Translations under genes and position numbers: made by a program
Shown: positions 26,117 to 35,219 of the stretch, piece after piece
Layout: each line of letters opens with the position of its first letter
Position numbering within the stretch: the first letter of the stretch is position 1
Source: Deltaproteobacteria bacterium
Lineage (GTDB): Bacteria; Myxococcota_A; Polyangia; Polyangiales; Polyangiaceae
DNA length: 52,741 nt
Assembly (NCBI GenBank): GCA_003235365.1
Contig: QJWJ01000243.1
Coordinates: 1-52,741 of the forward strand
Reading direction: 5' to 3'
The notes under the pieces: model-generated
Told to the model about the DNA's origin: nothing
Databases searched by the model: none
What the model saw: only the letters and a program-made list of their open reading frames with translations

Positions 26117-27145
26117 ATGAGCTCCGAAAAGACCGAAGACCCTACCCCACGCCGCCTGCGCCAAGCTCGAGAGTCCGGCGACGTCCCGGTGTCAGCTGCG
26201 CTCACGCAAACCGCGGCAATGTTGTGCGCCGTGGTGGTCTTGCCAGCGGCTGGGGCTCTGACCGTGCGCTCGTTTTGGGACCAGTTGCACGCCGCCGTGC
26301 GCGGCGACGTGCCCAGTGTCGAGCAGCTCTGTTCCCAGTTGCTGGTCGTCACCGTGCCGCTGTTGGCGACTGCTGCCGCGGGAGCGCTCGCCATCGGTTT
26401 CGTGCAAACCGGCGGCGTGCTCAGCGGCAAACGCCTGGCGCCGAAACTCGATTCGCTCAATCCGGTCGAAGGCTTCAAGAAGCTGCTGAGCCTCGACCGC
26501 CTGTGGAGCGTGACCCGCGCGGCGCTGACGGCCTCGCTGCTGGGCTACTTGTGCGCGGACTTCTTGCTCGATCACGCATCGAGCTTGGTCGCCAGCGTCG
26601 GCGAGGTGGGCCCGAGTTCGAGTTTGGCGTGGTCGCTGAGCAAGCGGCTACTGTGGACGGCGCTCGGCCTCGGGGGGGCGATGGCGATCATCGACGTCTT
26701 GGTCACACGCCGCTCGTGGCTGCGTCGCAATCGCATGAGCAAAGACGAGGTCAAGCGCGAGTACCGCGAAGCCGAGGGAGATCCGCAGCTCAAACAGGAG
26801 CGCAAGCGCGCCCACCAAGAGATGCTCGAAAACGCGAGCGTCCTGGCCGTACGCGACGCCAGTGTGTTGATCGTCAATCCTACGCACATCGCCACAGCGT
26901 TACGCTACGACGGCGATCAAGACGAAGCACCGCGCATCATCGCGCAGGGCGAGGGAGCGTTCGCCCGCCGGCTCATGGACGCCGCGCGGGCCTACGGCGT
27001 GCCGATCGTGCGCGACATCCCGGTCGCACGCGCGCTGTTCGAACTGCAAACCGGCGACGAAATCCCCGAGGAGCTCTACGAAGCCGTGGCCGAGATCTTG
27101 CGCGGCCTGTGGGAGGAGAGCGGCAACGCGCCGCCGGACGATTGA
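26117..27145 (+). CDS. sctU: Type III secretion export switch protein SctU/FlhB family (orphan)
   Basis: 342 residues, full length for FlhB/YscU. It begins SSEKTEDPTPRRLRQARESG, the standard N-terminus. Four membrane helices lie at about 29-50, 74-96, 133-151 and 178-196. The cytoplasmic domain carries the autocleavage site NPTH at 254-257, and the C-terminal core (GVPIVRDIPVARALFEL, EIPEELYEAVAEIL) is conserved. In injectisomes and flagella this protein selects substrates at the export gate after self-cleavage between Asn and Pro. No other secretion or flagellar gene occurs in the window, so it is either an orphan or part of a scattered system. Confidence 0.94.
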   Translation: MSSEKTEDPTPRRLRQARESGDVPVSAALTQTAAMLCAVVVLPAAGALTVRSFWDQLHAAVRGDVPSVEQLCSQLLVVTVPLLATAAAGALAIGFVQTGGVLSGKRLAPKLDSLNPVEGFKKLLSLDRLWSVTRAALTASLLGYLCADFLLDHASSLVASVGEVGPSSSLAWSLSKRLLWTALGLGGAMAIIDVLVTRRSWLRRNRMSKDEVKREYREAEGDPQLKQERKRAHQEMLENASVLAVRDASVLIVNPTHIATALRYDGDQDEAPRIIAQGEGAFARRLMDAARAYGVPIVRDIPVARALFELQTGDEIPEELYEAVAEILRGLWEESGNAPPDD

Positions 27146-27206
27146 CGCATACCGACGTTGAGCCCTGCGATGCCCAGCACCGGGGAATCACCCGACACAG
27201 TCTGCC

Positions 27207-29171
27207 TCATTCGGCGCCGTCGGCGCGGGCAACGACTCGGCGCCACGGCTCGGCCGCAGCCTCGCTGCCGTGAGACTCGGCGAGTTGCTGTAGCAGCTTA
27301 CCGCAGGCGCGCAGCTGCGATTCATCTTGCGCCTGCTTGGCGTAGGCGTAGGCGTCCAGGGCCTCGGCCAAGGCTTCACGGGGACGGCCAGCCTTGACGA
27401 GGCCGGCGGCAAGGGACAATCGCGCCCCACAAGCGCGCTGCGGTCCCAACTTTCGGGCGCAGCGTGCCGCCTCGGCCAGGCCGAGCAGGCCCCCCTGCAC
27501 TTCCCCACGCGCGAGTGCTGCCATGGCAGCTTCCACCTGTCGCTCGATCGCGACCGCGTCGACGACCGACGCGCGCTCCTCGTCGTCGCGCGCCGCATCC
27601 TGAACCTGTGGCGGCGTTTTTTCATCGACCGAAATGCCCCCCCCTTCGTCCTCGGCTCCGGTCGGCGGCGCCCCCAACACCGCCACGAGATCCACGCCGG
27701 AGGGCGGCGAGGGGTCGTCCAGATTCGTCGCCGCTTCGTCGAAGGCGGCACGAGACGGCGCCCGCGAAGGCTTCGGCGGCGGATTCGACAGACGCCGCGG
27801 AACCTCGGACAGCGAGGGCTTGGGGGGAGGATTGGACAAGCGCCGTTCACCCGCAACGGGAGGCACGGGCGGGGGTTGACTCACCCGAGTGGGCGTCGCC
27901 TCGGACGAGTCCTCGTCGGGCAGCGCACCGGGGTTCGACGGGCGACGACTCGGCTTGGGGGGCGGCTCGCTCAACCGCTGAGGAACGACCAACGGCGCCT
28001 GCGCCCCGTTCGGCGGGTTCGGCCCGTCGAGGTCCGGGCTCGACGCGCGGTTCACCCAGGAGGCAGGCTTTGGGGGCGGCTCGCTCAGCCGCCTCACCTG
28101 CGCCCCGTCCGCTCCGACCGCGGGCGGCAGATCTTCCACGTCTGCTATCTGCGGCGGCGCTGAGGGCCGTCGAGAACGACGATCGGCGGGCCGTGGTTCA
28201 TCCGCCGACGCCCCGACTCGCAGCGGCTCGGCCACTGGAGCAGCAAGCGCTACGGCCTCGCTCGGTAGTGACTCGATGGGCGACGCTGTCCGCGCCGCTT
28301 CGCTCGCCTCCGAGGTGGTCACGCGCTGTGCGTCCGCAGCGTCGTCGCTCGCGGCCTCGCCTGCCGGGTCGTCGGTTGCGGCCGGCGGTGGGGTCGATGG
28401 CTTCGGTGGGAACTCGGAAATCGTGGGGCGATCCGACGGCCCCCGATAGTGTTCGGAGTCGTAAGGATCGTCCCCCGGCCCGTCGGCGTCGTTCTCGACG
28501 AAATTCACCTGAGGCGCACCCAATCCACCGCTCGACATGGGGGCTGGCGCGCCCAGATGGGGGTCGCTGTCGATGCCAGCCAGTTGACGCAGCGTCTCGG
28601 GATCGACGGATTCGGCGGCCAGTTCGACGTAGTCCGTCGAGGCCAGGGACTCGGGAACGGGTTCGAACGCACCGGTGGCCGCCGGAGCGTCCACGCTGGG
28701 TTGGCTCGCCGCGCTCGGCGAGCTCTTGTCACCCGCGAGGTACTGAATCGCGTCCACCACTTCAGCGCCGATCTGCACGGAGGTGATTTCCGGCTCGGAC
28801 CCCGGTAAACCAATCAGCTGCACCGCGGACTGCTCGACGAGCAGTTCCTTCGGTCTCGCACAAGCCGCCAGTTGTTCTGCCGCAAACAAGCCGGGCCCCC
28901 AGCACTGTTCGTCGCGGGTTTCCACGGCGCGGTCACTCACGCCGGCGCAGTGGGCCAAACCATCCGAAAGCGCAGCGAGAATCGTGGAGACGATCGGTTC
29001 GTCGCCGGTCGACAGCTCGACTCGAAAGCTACGCCACTTCGCACTCCACCCGACCAGGCGCGCCTCGAAGGAGTCGAAGCGCGCGGTCAGTTGCGCCGCG
29101 AGGTCGAGGACCGCGGCTGGTTCAGCTTCGGGCTCCTGCCACCCGAAACACACGATGATGAAACTACTCAT
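27207..29171 (-). CDS. PspA-linked protein with RRLSxPPPKPS repeats and C-terminal TPR-like region
   Basis: 654 residues with no signal peptide. Residues 1-145 form a compact domain that vaguely recalls a degenerate class III nucleotide-cyclase fold (WGPGLFAAEQLAACARPKELLV), but no catalytic residues are evident. The middle (about 150-500) is low-complexity and contains six related motifs: 251-259, 360-370, 399-408, 428-437, 443-453 and 459-469, most reading (R)RLS[EN]PPPKP[SA]. A helical TPR-like region covers about 530-640. The ATG overlaps the pspA stop in ATGA, so it is translated with pspA. The repeated basic-Ser-Pro motifs look like kinase sites or docking peptides; the function is unknown. 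Confidence 0.75.
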   Translation of the reverse strand: MSSFIIVCFGWQEPEAEPAAVLDLAAQLTARFDSFEARLVGWSAKWRSFRVELSTGDEPIVSTILAALSDGLAHCAGVSDRAVETRDEQCWGPGLFAAEQLAACARPKELLVEQSAVQLIGLPGSEPEITSVQIGAEVVDAIQYLAGDKSSPSAASQPSVDAPAATGAFEPVPESLASTDYVELAAESVDPETLRQLAGIDSDPHLGAPAPMSSGGLGAPQVNFVENDADGPGDDPYDSEHYRGPSDRPTISEFPPKPSTPPPAATDDPAGEAASDDAADAQRVTTSEASEAARTASPIESLPSEAVALAAPVAEPLRVGASADEPRPADRRSRRPSAPPQIADVEDLPPAVGADGAQVRRLSEPPPKPASWVNRASSPDLDGPNPPNGAQAPLVVPQRLSEPPPKPSRRPSNPGALPDEDSSEATPTRVSQPPPVPPVAGERRLSNPPPKPSLSEVPRRLSNPPPKPSRAPSRAAFDEAATNLDDPSPPSGVDLVAVLGAPPTGAEDEGGGISVDEKTPPQVQDAARDDEERASVVDAVAIERQVEAAMAALARGEVQGGLLGLAEAARCARKLGPQRACGARLSLAAGLVKAGRPREALAEALDAYAYAKQAQDESQLRACGKLLQQLAESHGSEAAAEPWRRVVARADGAE

Positions 29172-29890
29172 TCGATTCGGACCCGCAGTCTCTGCTTGAG
29201 CTCGGCCAACTCGTCGTCAACCTGTGCTCCGCCACCTTCTTCAGTTCCACCCTTCCCTTCGAGTGCCGCGAAGCGCGCTTCGACCTCCGACGCAGTCATC
29301 GCGCCGGGACTGCCCGCCGTGGCCAACATCTGATCGACTTCACGCTGAGCGTCCATGACGTCGTCGACGCCTTCGATGCGATCCTCGATGGCACGAAACT
29401 CGGCAAATGCCTCACCGCTCCCACCGAGCGCCTCGATCCCGCCGCCGTGCTTGGCCTGCGCTGCGCGTGTCGCGATCGTGCTCTTGCGCGCACTGAAGTC
29501 GCGAAACTTGGTCTGCATGGACTCCCAAGTCGCCTTCATCTCGAGCGCATTGCCACGCTGCTCACCGCGCAGTTGCTCGGTGCGCTGGCGCTCGAGCTCG
29601 AGGCGACGCCGCTGGCGCAACGCTTCGCGAGCCAACGCGTCGTCGCCGTGCTCGACGGCCAGCTCCGCGCGCTTTTCCCAGCGCTCCCGTTCGGCCTCGA
29701 TGTCCTCGACCTTGCGGCGCAGTTGACGCTCCGCTGCCACGGCGCGAACCAGCTCGGTCTTCGCGAGACGCAGTTGTGTCTGCATCTCGGACAACGTCTG
29801 CGCCAACGACTTGGCAGGATCTTCGGCTTGGTCGAGAAGAGCATTGAAGTTCGACGAGATGACCCGCCCCATACGATCGAAAATGCCCAT
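29168..29890 (-). CDS. PspA/IM30 (Vipp1) family protein
   Basis: 240 residues, almost entirely coiled coil. It begins MGIFDRMGRVISSNFNALLD, continues with AEDPAKSLAQTLSEMQTQL and has the long heptad region to about residue 190, all diagnostic of PspA/IM30. These proteins form membrane-bound ring or rod scaffolds that stabilise the inner membrane under stress. The C-terminal linker is Gly/Glu-rich, with a final short helix (DELAELKQRLRVRIE) as in some Vipp1-like proteins. It is the first gene of a two-gene unit with the repeat protein (4-base overlap). No pspF or pspBC homologue occurs nearby. Confidence 0.93.
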   Translation of the reverse strand: MGIFDRMGRVISSNFNALLDQAEDPAKSLAQTLSEMQTQLRLAKTELVRAVAAERQLRRKVEDIEAERERWEKRAELAVEHGDDALAREALRQRRRLELERQRTEQLRGEQRGNALEMKATWESMQTKFRDFSARKSTIATRAAQAKHGGGIEALGGSGEAFAEFRAIEDRIEGVDDVMDAQREVDQMLATAGSPGAMTASEVEARFAALEGKGGTEEGGGAQVDDELAELKQRLRVRIE

Positions 29891-30019
29891 GTCTCGACTC
29901 CTCGTGACCGATCCGTCCTAGCCCACGCGGCCGCCCACCGAATCGACTCTCCGCAACAGGAAGAGCCCAGGTTCGCGACGCGTGGGTGTTGGCTGCTCGT
30001 GTTTCATGTGACCGCTTGG

Positions 30020-31429
30020 TCAGCGATTGGCGATGTGGATGGCGTGCCCGAGCGACGCGGCGCTGGCCTCCATCAAGGCCTCGCCCAAGGTCGGGTGGGG
30101 ATGGACGCTCAACGACAGATCCTCGGCTGTTGCGGCCATCTCCAACGCTAGCACGGCTTCACTGATGAGGTCCGACGCGGACGGCCCGCAGATCGTGATC
30201 CCGAGCACGAGATTCGTCTCGAGCTCGCGCACGACTTTGACGAACCCTTCGGTTTCGCGAATGCTCATCGCCCGGCCCAGCACACTGAAGGGGAATTTGC
30301 CGGACTTGACTTGCTTGCCCTGCTCTTTGGCTTGAGCCTCGGTCAGACCCACCTGGGCGATTTCCGGATCCGTGAACACGATGCCGGGAATGGTGACCCA
30401 ATCCTTGCCGACTTTCTTTCCGGCCAGGACCTCGGCAGCGATTTCGCCCTCTTTGCTGGCCTTGTGCGCGAGCATCGGCGGCCCGCTGACGTCACCGATG
30501 GCGTAGACACCTTCGACGTTGGTGCGACAGGTATCGTCGGTGGTCACGAAGCCGCGCTGATCGATCTGCACGCCGATGTCCTCCAGCCCGATGCCCCGCG
30601 AGCGCGGTCGCATCCCCACGGCGACCAACACCTGATCACAATCGATGGTCTGCTTGCCCGTGGGCGCAGCCACCACGACGCTCGCACCGCCGCCCGGCTT
30701 GCGCGTGACGCTTTCGGCCTTGCTGTTGACCAAAACTTCGCCACCACGCTTCTTGATCACCTTCTCGACGACCTTGATTGCGTCGGCGTCCATGCCCGGC
30801 AGCAAACTGCCGGTCAACTCGACGACGGTGAGCTTCGCGCCGAAGAGCTGATAGACCATCCCCAGCTCGAGCCCGATCACGCCGCCACCGACGACGACCA
30901 GGCGCTCGGGGATCTTCCGCAGGCTCACCGCTTCGCGCGCCCCAATGACGCTCTTGCCGTCGAACTCGAAGCCCGGGACTTCGATCGTCGACGACCCGGT
31001 CGCCACGACGATCCCCTTGCTGGCACTGACTCGCTGCTTCGAGCCGTCGCTCTTCGTCACTTCGAGCGTCTTCGGCGCCACGAACTTGCCGAACCCCTCG
31101 ATCAACGTCACGCCGTTGTTCTTGAGCAGGCCGCGGACGCCGCCGGTGAGCTTCTTGACGATGCCGTCCTTCCAGTCCTGCATCTTCTCGGCATCGAGCT
31201 TCACTTCGCCGAAGCTGAGACCGACCTCGCCGGCGCCCTGCGCCTTGTGAAACAGATGGGCATTGCTGATCAGCGCCTTGGATGGAATGCAGCCCCAGTT
31301 GAGGCACACGCCACCGACCTGTTCAGTCTCAACACAAGCGGTTTTCAGCCCCAGCTGACCCAAACGAATGGCACAAACATAGCCGCCGGGTCCACCGCCC
31401 AGCACGATCGCATCGAAGGTATCGGACAT
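30020..31429 (-). CDS. lpdA: Dihydrolipoyl dehydrogenase
   Basis: 469 residues. The FAD-binding motif GGGPGG is at 11-16, the redox-active disulfide is in GGVCLNWGCIPSKAL (Cys42 and Cys47), and the second nucleotide-binding motif appears in LVVVGGGVIGLELG. The C-terminal HPHPTLGEALMEA supplies the active-site His of the partner subunit. It is the E3 flavoenzyme of pyruvate, 2-oxoglutarate, branched-chain or glycine cleavage complexes, regenerating lipoate and making NADH. No E1 or E2 genes are near, so it probably serves several complexes. Start at the ATG 31427-31429, with a weak GGAA site upstream; the frame is open another 47 codons that look non-coding. Confidence 0.96.
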   Translation of the reverse strand: MSDTFDAIVLGGGPGGYVCAIRLGQLGLKTACVETEQVGGVCLNWGCIPSKALISNAHLFHKAQGAGEVGLSFGEVKLDAEKMQDWKDGIVKKLTGGVRGLLKNNGVTLIEGFGKFVAPKTLEVTKSDGSKQRVSASKGIVVATGSSTIEVPGFEFDGKSVIGAREAVSLRKIPERLVVVGGGVIGLELGMVYQLFGAKLTVVELTGSLLPGMDADAIKVVEKVIKKRGGEVLVNSKAESVTRKPGGGASVVVAAPTGKQTIDCDQVLVAVGMRPRSRGIGLEDIGVQIDQRGFVTTDDTCRTNVEGVYAIGDVSGPPMLAHKASKEGEIAAEVLAGKKVGKDWVTIPGIVFTDPEIAQVGLTEAQAKEQGKQVKSGKFPFSVLGRAMSIRETEGFVKVVRELETNLVLGITICGPSASDLISEAVLALEMAATAEDLSLSVHPHPTLGEALMEASAASLGHAIHIANR

Positions 31430-31538
31430 CGTCGTTCCGTGTAGCCGCAAACCGCGCCAGCCACAAGCCGCACCAAACGCCGCTAGACGCCTCGACAAAG
31501 GCGCTGGGGCGGCTGGACGATCCGCATTGTCGTGACGG

Positions 31539-32576
31539 CTAATCGTCGTCGCGCAGCAACCGAAGCGCATCGGCCAGTGCGTCCGGATCGGCCCGTTCCG
31601 TTCGCTGCAACGTTTCGAGTCGACTCCGGGCCGAAGTCAACCGCGCTTGCCCCACCGCCGCGACGGCCAGGGTGCGGACATCGCGACGACGACTGTCGAG
31701 TCCCGTGATGATCTCCTTGCGCGCCGCTTCGTCCCCCAGCCGCGCCAAGGCAACCCGCGCCTGCCACGCAAAACGCCCGGGGACCAATCCAAACACGCCA
31801 CGGGCGATACGGCGCAGCCCCGGAGCGGCCGCCGACAGACCCAACTCCCCGACCAGCTCGATGGCATCTTGCTCATCTTGCGGCGCAGCCAGACGAAGGC
31901 CGCGGTTGATCGCCTCGACGAGGCGTTCTTTGGCCTCGTCCAGGCCGCGCGCCGCCCCCAACATCGCGGCGACGACGCGGACGGAAGCGTCGCTGTCGCG
32001 CAGCCCTCGACGGCAGGCGCGCTCGACCTCGGGTTGCAGCGCATCGTCAGGGGGCAGCGACTCGTCCAACAAGCGAAACGCCAGGTAGCGGATCTTCTCG
32101 TCGGGATCGTCGACCGCGGCGACCACGGCGTCGTCCCACCCAGGCACGACGCGTTGCCCGCCGAGCAATGCCTGAAATCGCAGCGCCCCAGATCGGTGCT
32201 CGAGCGCCGCGCGCAACACTCGTTCGACATCGGTGTGACCACGCGGGCTCAACTCGCCCAGCGCCAACAGGGCCATCTGCTGAACGTGTTCCGAACGGTC
32301 CTCGGCTGCTTCCAACAACGCTGGCACTTCACTCGACGCCTCGGCGTCCGCGAGCGCCATCGCGGCCGCGGCGCGCAGCGGCGCTTCCGCATCGCCTTGC
32401 AGCACGGACACCACCGCCTGCAACGCTTGGCGGCGCCCATCCGTCTGCGCCAAGCGGACCAAATCGTTCAATGCGGAACGGCGCACGTTCGGTTTCGGGT
32501 CGTGCAGGTCGCGCAGCGCGGCGTCCAGGGTACGCGGGAGTTGCCGAGGAGCAAACACGGCTCGCAGCATTGCCAC
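31539..32576 (-). CDS. HEAT-repeat protein
   Basis: 345 residues built from about eight alpha-helical repeats of roughly 30-35 residues. Examples are PNVRRSALNDLVRLAQ, APLRAAAAMALADAE, EHVQQMALLALGEL, EKIRYLAFRLLDE and RDVRTLAVAAVGQARL, with the Arg/Asp spacing of HEAT/PBS-lyase repeats. There is no signal peptide and no enzymatic motif, so it is likely a protein-interaction scaffold in the cytoplasm. A second ATG two codons later is equally likely as the start. It precedes lpdA on the same strand with a gap of 109 bases and is divergent from the VTT-domain gene. Confidence 0.82.
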   Translation of the reverse strand: MAMLRAVFAPRQLPRTLDAALRDLHDPKPNVRRSALNDLVRLAQTDGRRQALQAVVSVLQGDAEAPLRAAAAMALADAEASSEVPALLEAAEDRSEHVQQMALLALGELSPRGHTDVERVLRAALEHRSGALRFQALLGGQRVVPGWDDAVVAAVDDPDEKIRYLAFRLLDESLPPDDALQPEVERACRRGLRDSDASVRVVAAMLGAARGLDEAKERLVEAINRGLRLAAPQDEQDAIELVGELGLSAAAPGLRRIARGVFGLVPGRFAWQARVALARLGDEAARKEIITGLDSRRRDVRTLAVAAVGQARLTSARSRLETLQRTERADPDALADALRLLRDDD

Positions 32577-32695
32577 AGCCTCCGAGAGCCCGCACCCCTT
32601 TCCGCCCGGACCACCAGCCGCCCGTCGGCGAGGAGGAAGAGGGGGTGGGTTTGCCTCTTGCCGTCGCTGCTGGTGGCTGCAATAGCTCCACCCGC

Positions 32696-33313
32696 ATGCG
32701 CGACGTCGAGTCGAGTCGATTGCCCGAAACCCAGGCTGCCACCGATGCCGAGCTGTCCGCGTACATTCGCCGGAACGTGATCCGCACGGTCCTCGTTCTG
32801 GCCCTGTTGTTCGGCGCGCTGGCGGTGGCAGGCAAGGTCTTCGAGGCCGAACTCGTCGCGGTGACCGAAACCGTCTACAACGCGATCGGTGTCGGCGGAT
32901 TGCTGGCGGTGTTGTTCATCACCGACGCGATCATCTCACCCATGCCGCCGGACGTCGTATTGATCGTGATCGCCAACAGCGAGCTGCGCGAACAGTGGAC
33001 GTGGCTGATCCCGACAATCGGTGTCTTGTCGGCGGTGGCGGGCAACACGGGTTGGTGGTTTGGCCATCGCTTTGCGAAGTTCCCTTGGGCCACTCGGTGG
33101 ATCCAGAAGCAGCGCGACCGCTACGCCGATCAGGTACTGCGCTACGACCGCTGGGCAATCGCGCTGGGCGCATTGACACCCTTGCCGTTCAGTTTGATCT
33201 GCATCACGTCCGGCGCGCTGGGCATGCGCTGGCGGCGTATGGCGCCGGTCACGCTGCTGCGTCTACCGCGCTTCGCGCTCGTCTATTTCGTGATCGCCTC
33301 GGCTGGCTGGTAA
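32696..33313 (+). CDS. VTT/DedA-family membrane protein
   Basis: 205 residues with about five hydrophobic segments. The VTT (SNARE-associated/DedA) core is visible as ITDAIISPMPPDVVLIVIAN, the GNTGWWFGHRFAKFP segment with its conserved Gly and Arg, and a later FSLICITSGALGMRW. DedA proteins act as undecaprenyl-phosphate or phospholipid flippases, or affect membrane homeostasis; which applies here is not clear. The start ATG at 32696 was chosen because the upstream frame is antiphase to the HEAT gene. About 120 bases separate the two divergent starts. Confidence 0.87.
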   Translation: MRDVESSRLPETQAATDAELSAYIRRNVIRTVLVLALLFGALAVAGKVFEAELVAVTETVYNAIGVGGLLAVLFITDAIISPMPPDVVLIVIANSELREQWTWLIPTIGVLSAVAGNTGWWFGHRFAKFPWATRWIQKQRDRYADQVLRYDRWAIALGALTPLPFSLICITSGALGMRWRRMAPVTLLRLPRFALVYFVIASAGW

Positions 33314-33358
33314 CTCCACGCGGCCAGCAAGGCGCCAGCACCCGACTCGCGTCGGCTT

Positions 33359-34087
33359 TCAGCCGCCGTCAGCCGAAGGGCTCGCGTCGCCCTGGGAAGC
33401 GGGGGGAGTCCCACTCGCTCCATCGGCGGTGGGCGCGGGCGACTGACCCCCATCATCAACGGCGGCATCGAACGATGCGGCGTCACTGGCAGTGCTCGGC
33501 GCAGAGCCGTCTGCGGTGAGCGCCCCGGCCTCGGCGCCCGCCGCCGCGTCGTGGTCCGGCAGCGATGACGACACTGGAGCCGCGGCGTCGGGCAGCTCAC
33601 CTCGAGGCCGCCACTGGCAGACGTCCGCACTGCGATCCTCACTCTGGTCGGGCTCGGAGTAGGCGACGGTGCAGATCTTCGAGCGCTCGCGGCGATCATC
33701 GCGCTCGAGTACCGTGGCGCCCCACGGGTTGTCCTCGTCGACGTCGACGCAGGCGTAGCCCGAGCGGCAATCGCCGTCGCTCGAACAGGTGCGCATGCAA
33801 TACGAACGCTGCAAACGCGTCGATTCGGAGCCGCCTTCGCACTGCTCGGCGTTGGCCAGCGAGGTTCGAAAGCCGATGCACACCGATTCCGACGGGCAAC
33901 TGTTCGGCTCACAGTTGAAGATGGTGCAGTATCCGCCGGGAAACCCTTCGAGCAGCTGCGTGATACAGATCCGGTTTGCGTCCTCGGTGGCGCATTCGGA
34001 CGAGGTCGTGCAACCGTCGCCGATCTCTTTGGTGCAGGCAGCGGCCCAAAAAAGGAGCAGCGTCGAGGCGAAGGCGCGGGCGAGCAT
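33359..34087 (-). CDS. Cysteine-rich lipoprotein with Asp/Ala-rich tail
   Basis: 242 residues. A lipobox ends at Cys18 (LLLFWAAAC), then a region of about 110 residues holds 12 or more cysteines in short spacings (CTTSSECATED, CMRTCSSDGDCRSGYACV), suggesting disulfide-knotted modules exposed in the periplasm or on the surface. The last 80 residues are disordered Ala/Asp/Pro/Ser (DGSAPSTASDAA). This style is common among myxobacterial secreted proteins. No enzymatic motif. It converges with the VTT-domain gene, with 45 bases between stops. Confidence 0.75.
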   Translation of the reverse strand: MLARAFASTLLLFWAAACTKEIGDGCTTSSECATEDANRICITQLLEGFPGGYCTIFNCEPNSCPSESVCIGFRTSLANAEQCEGGSESTRLQRSYCMRTCSSDGDCRSGYACVDVDEDNPWGATVLERDDRRERSKICTVAYSEPDQSEDRSADVCQWRPRGELPDAAAPVSSSLPDHDAAAGAEAGALTADGSAPSTASDAASFDAAVDDGGQSPAPTADGASGTPPASQGDASPSADGG

Positions 34088-34220
34088 GAGCGCGCGGACC
34101 TTAGTGTCCCCTCAGAATCCACGCAAACCTCCCGGCACCAGGGAGCAATGCGAGATCCGGTCAGCCGACCCCCGAGTCTCGAATTGACGCGAAAGGCGCG
34201 CCTAGCTAGCCAGGTGCGCG

Positions 34221-35150
34221 ATGCTGCCCTCGCCCACCGCGACGACCGACCCAACGGGGCGGAACCGCGTCGCCAGCGCGGGGCGGCCATGGAGATCGAG
34301 GACGCTCGCGACGACTCTCGCCGTCGTGGTGGCGAGCGTCGCAGCGCTGTCGGGCTGCGGAGCCGCACTGCCGGTGCTTCAGCCGGCCTCGGTGTTGCCC
34401 GCCGGGCAAGTCGAAGCTGGCGCGGGAGTCACGGGTCAATTCGCCCTCGGCAAGGTGGACGAGGAGATCGCCGCCGGGCGTGAGCTGGGCGCAGTGGGCA
34501 GCGCGCCGGATCGGCAAGACGAGTTGCTCGCCGCGAGTTTCCTCAACGCGAGCCTCGCCCCACGTCTGTCACCTTGGGTGGCAGCGGCCGTGGGGCTGGG
34601 CGGCGGCAACGAAGGAGGCCTGCAGTACACCGGTCGCAGCCTGCGAGTTGGCTTCCGTCACGCATGGCAGTGGGACGCGGTCGCGCTGAGCCTGGGAGCT
34701 GGCGCCGCGTCGGTGGTCACCCGGCGCGACCAACCCGAGACCGACGACACGTCCGCGGACGGACTGACGTCCGACGGCGTCGATTGGTACGCGCGCGGCT
34801 TCGGCGCGGATCTGCCGATCACGGTGGGTTGGCAGTCGCGTGGGCGCATCGTCGCGGTTTGGGCGGGGGCGCGCGTCGGCTTCGAGTCCCTGGACGGCGG
34901 ATTGCCGTTCGTCCTCGGTACGACGGTGGAGGACGCACCGGCCGAGGTTCGACACTGGTTCGGCAGTGGGTTGCTCGGAGCGAGCATCGGGGGACCGCCG
35001 CTGTGGGTCAGAGTGGAACTGGACGCGACCTATCACGACGTGGACGGTGAAGCAGTGCTGGATTGGAGCGACGCCGAGCAACAATCGTTGAACGTCCGTG
35101 CGACAGGTTTAACGATTTCGCCGGCCGCAGCGATAATCGTCGAGTTTTGA
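34221..35150 (+). CDS. Outer-membrane lipoprotein with barrel-like C-terminus, unknown function
   Basis: 309 residues. A long N-terminus of about 25 basic residues precedes a hydrophobic segment ending VAALSGC (Cys46), which looks like a lipobox. The mature part alternates strands (AAAVGLGGGNEGGLQYTG, LGAGAASVVTRR, LPITVGWQSRG, IVAVWAGARVGFE) and ends AAAIIVEF with a terminal Phe, as in outer-membrane barrels. The combination of lipid anchor and strand pattern is plausible but not certain; a later ATG or GTG start might remove some of the leader. I do not recognise a family. It lies 69 bases upstream of another exported protein on the same strand. Confidence 0.65.
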   Translation: MLPSPTATTDPTGRNRVASAGRPWRSRTLATTLAVVVASVAALSGCGAALPVLQPASVLPAGQVEAGAGVTGQFALGKVDEEIAAGRELGAVGSAPDRQDELLAASFLNASLAPRLSPWVAAAVGLGGGNEGGLQYTGRSLRVGFRHAWQWDAVALSLGAGAASVVTRRDQPETDDTSADGLTSDGVDWYARGFGADLPITVGWQSRGRIVAVWAGARVGFESLDGGLPFVLGTTVEDAPAEVRHWFGSGLLGASIGGPPLWVRVELDATYHDVDGEAVLDWSDAEQQSLNVRATGLTISPAAAIIVEF

Positions 35151-35219
35151 ACGTTATTTTATCCTACGACGCCAGCGTCGGCTTGCTGGGCGTGCGCCGC
35201 GAGAGTATGCTTCGCCGCA

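Noticed and set aside
27760..28430. Repeated DNA units in the PspA-linked gene as a possible CRISPR or tandem array
   Set aside because: The repeats are protein-level motifs with diverged codons and irregular spacing (10-108 residues), not conserved DNA repeats with spacers.
30311..31444. 377-codon frame opposite lpdA
   Set aside because: Antisense shadow of a gene with complete catalytic motifs.
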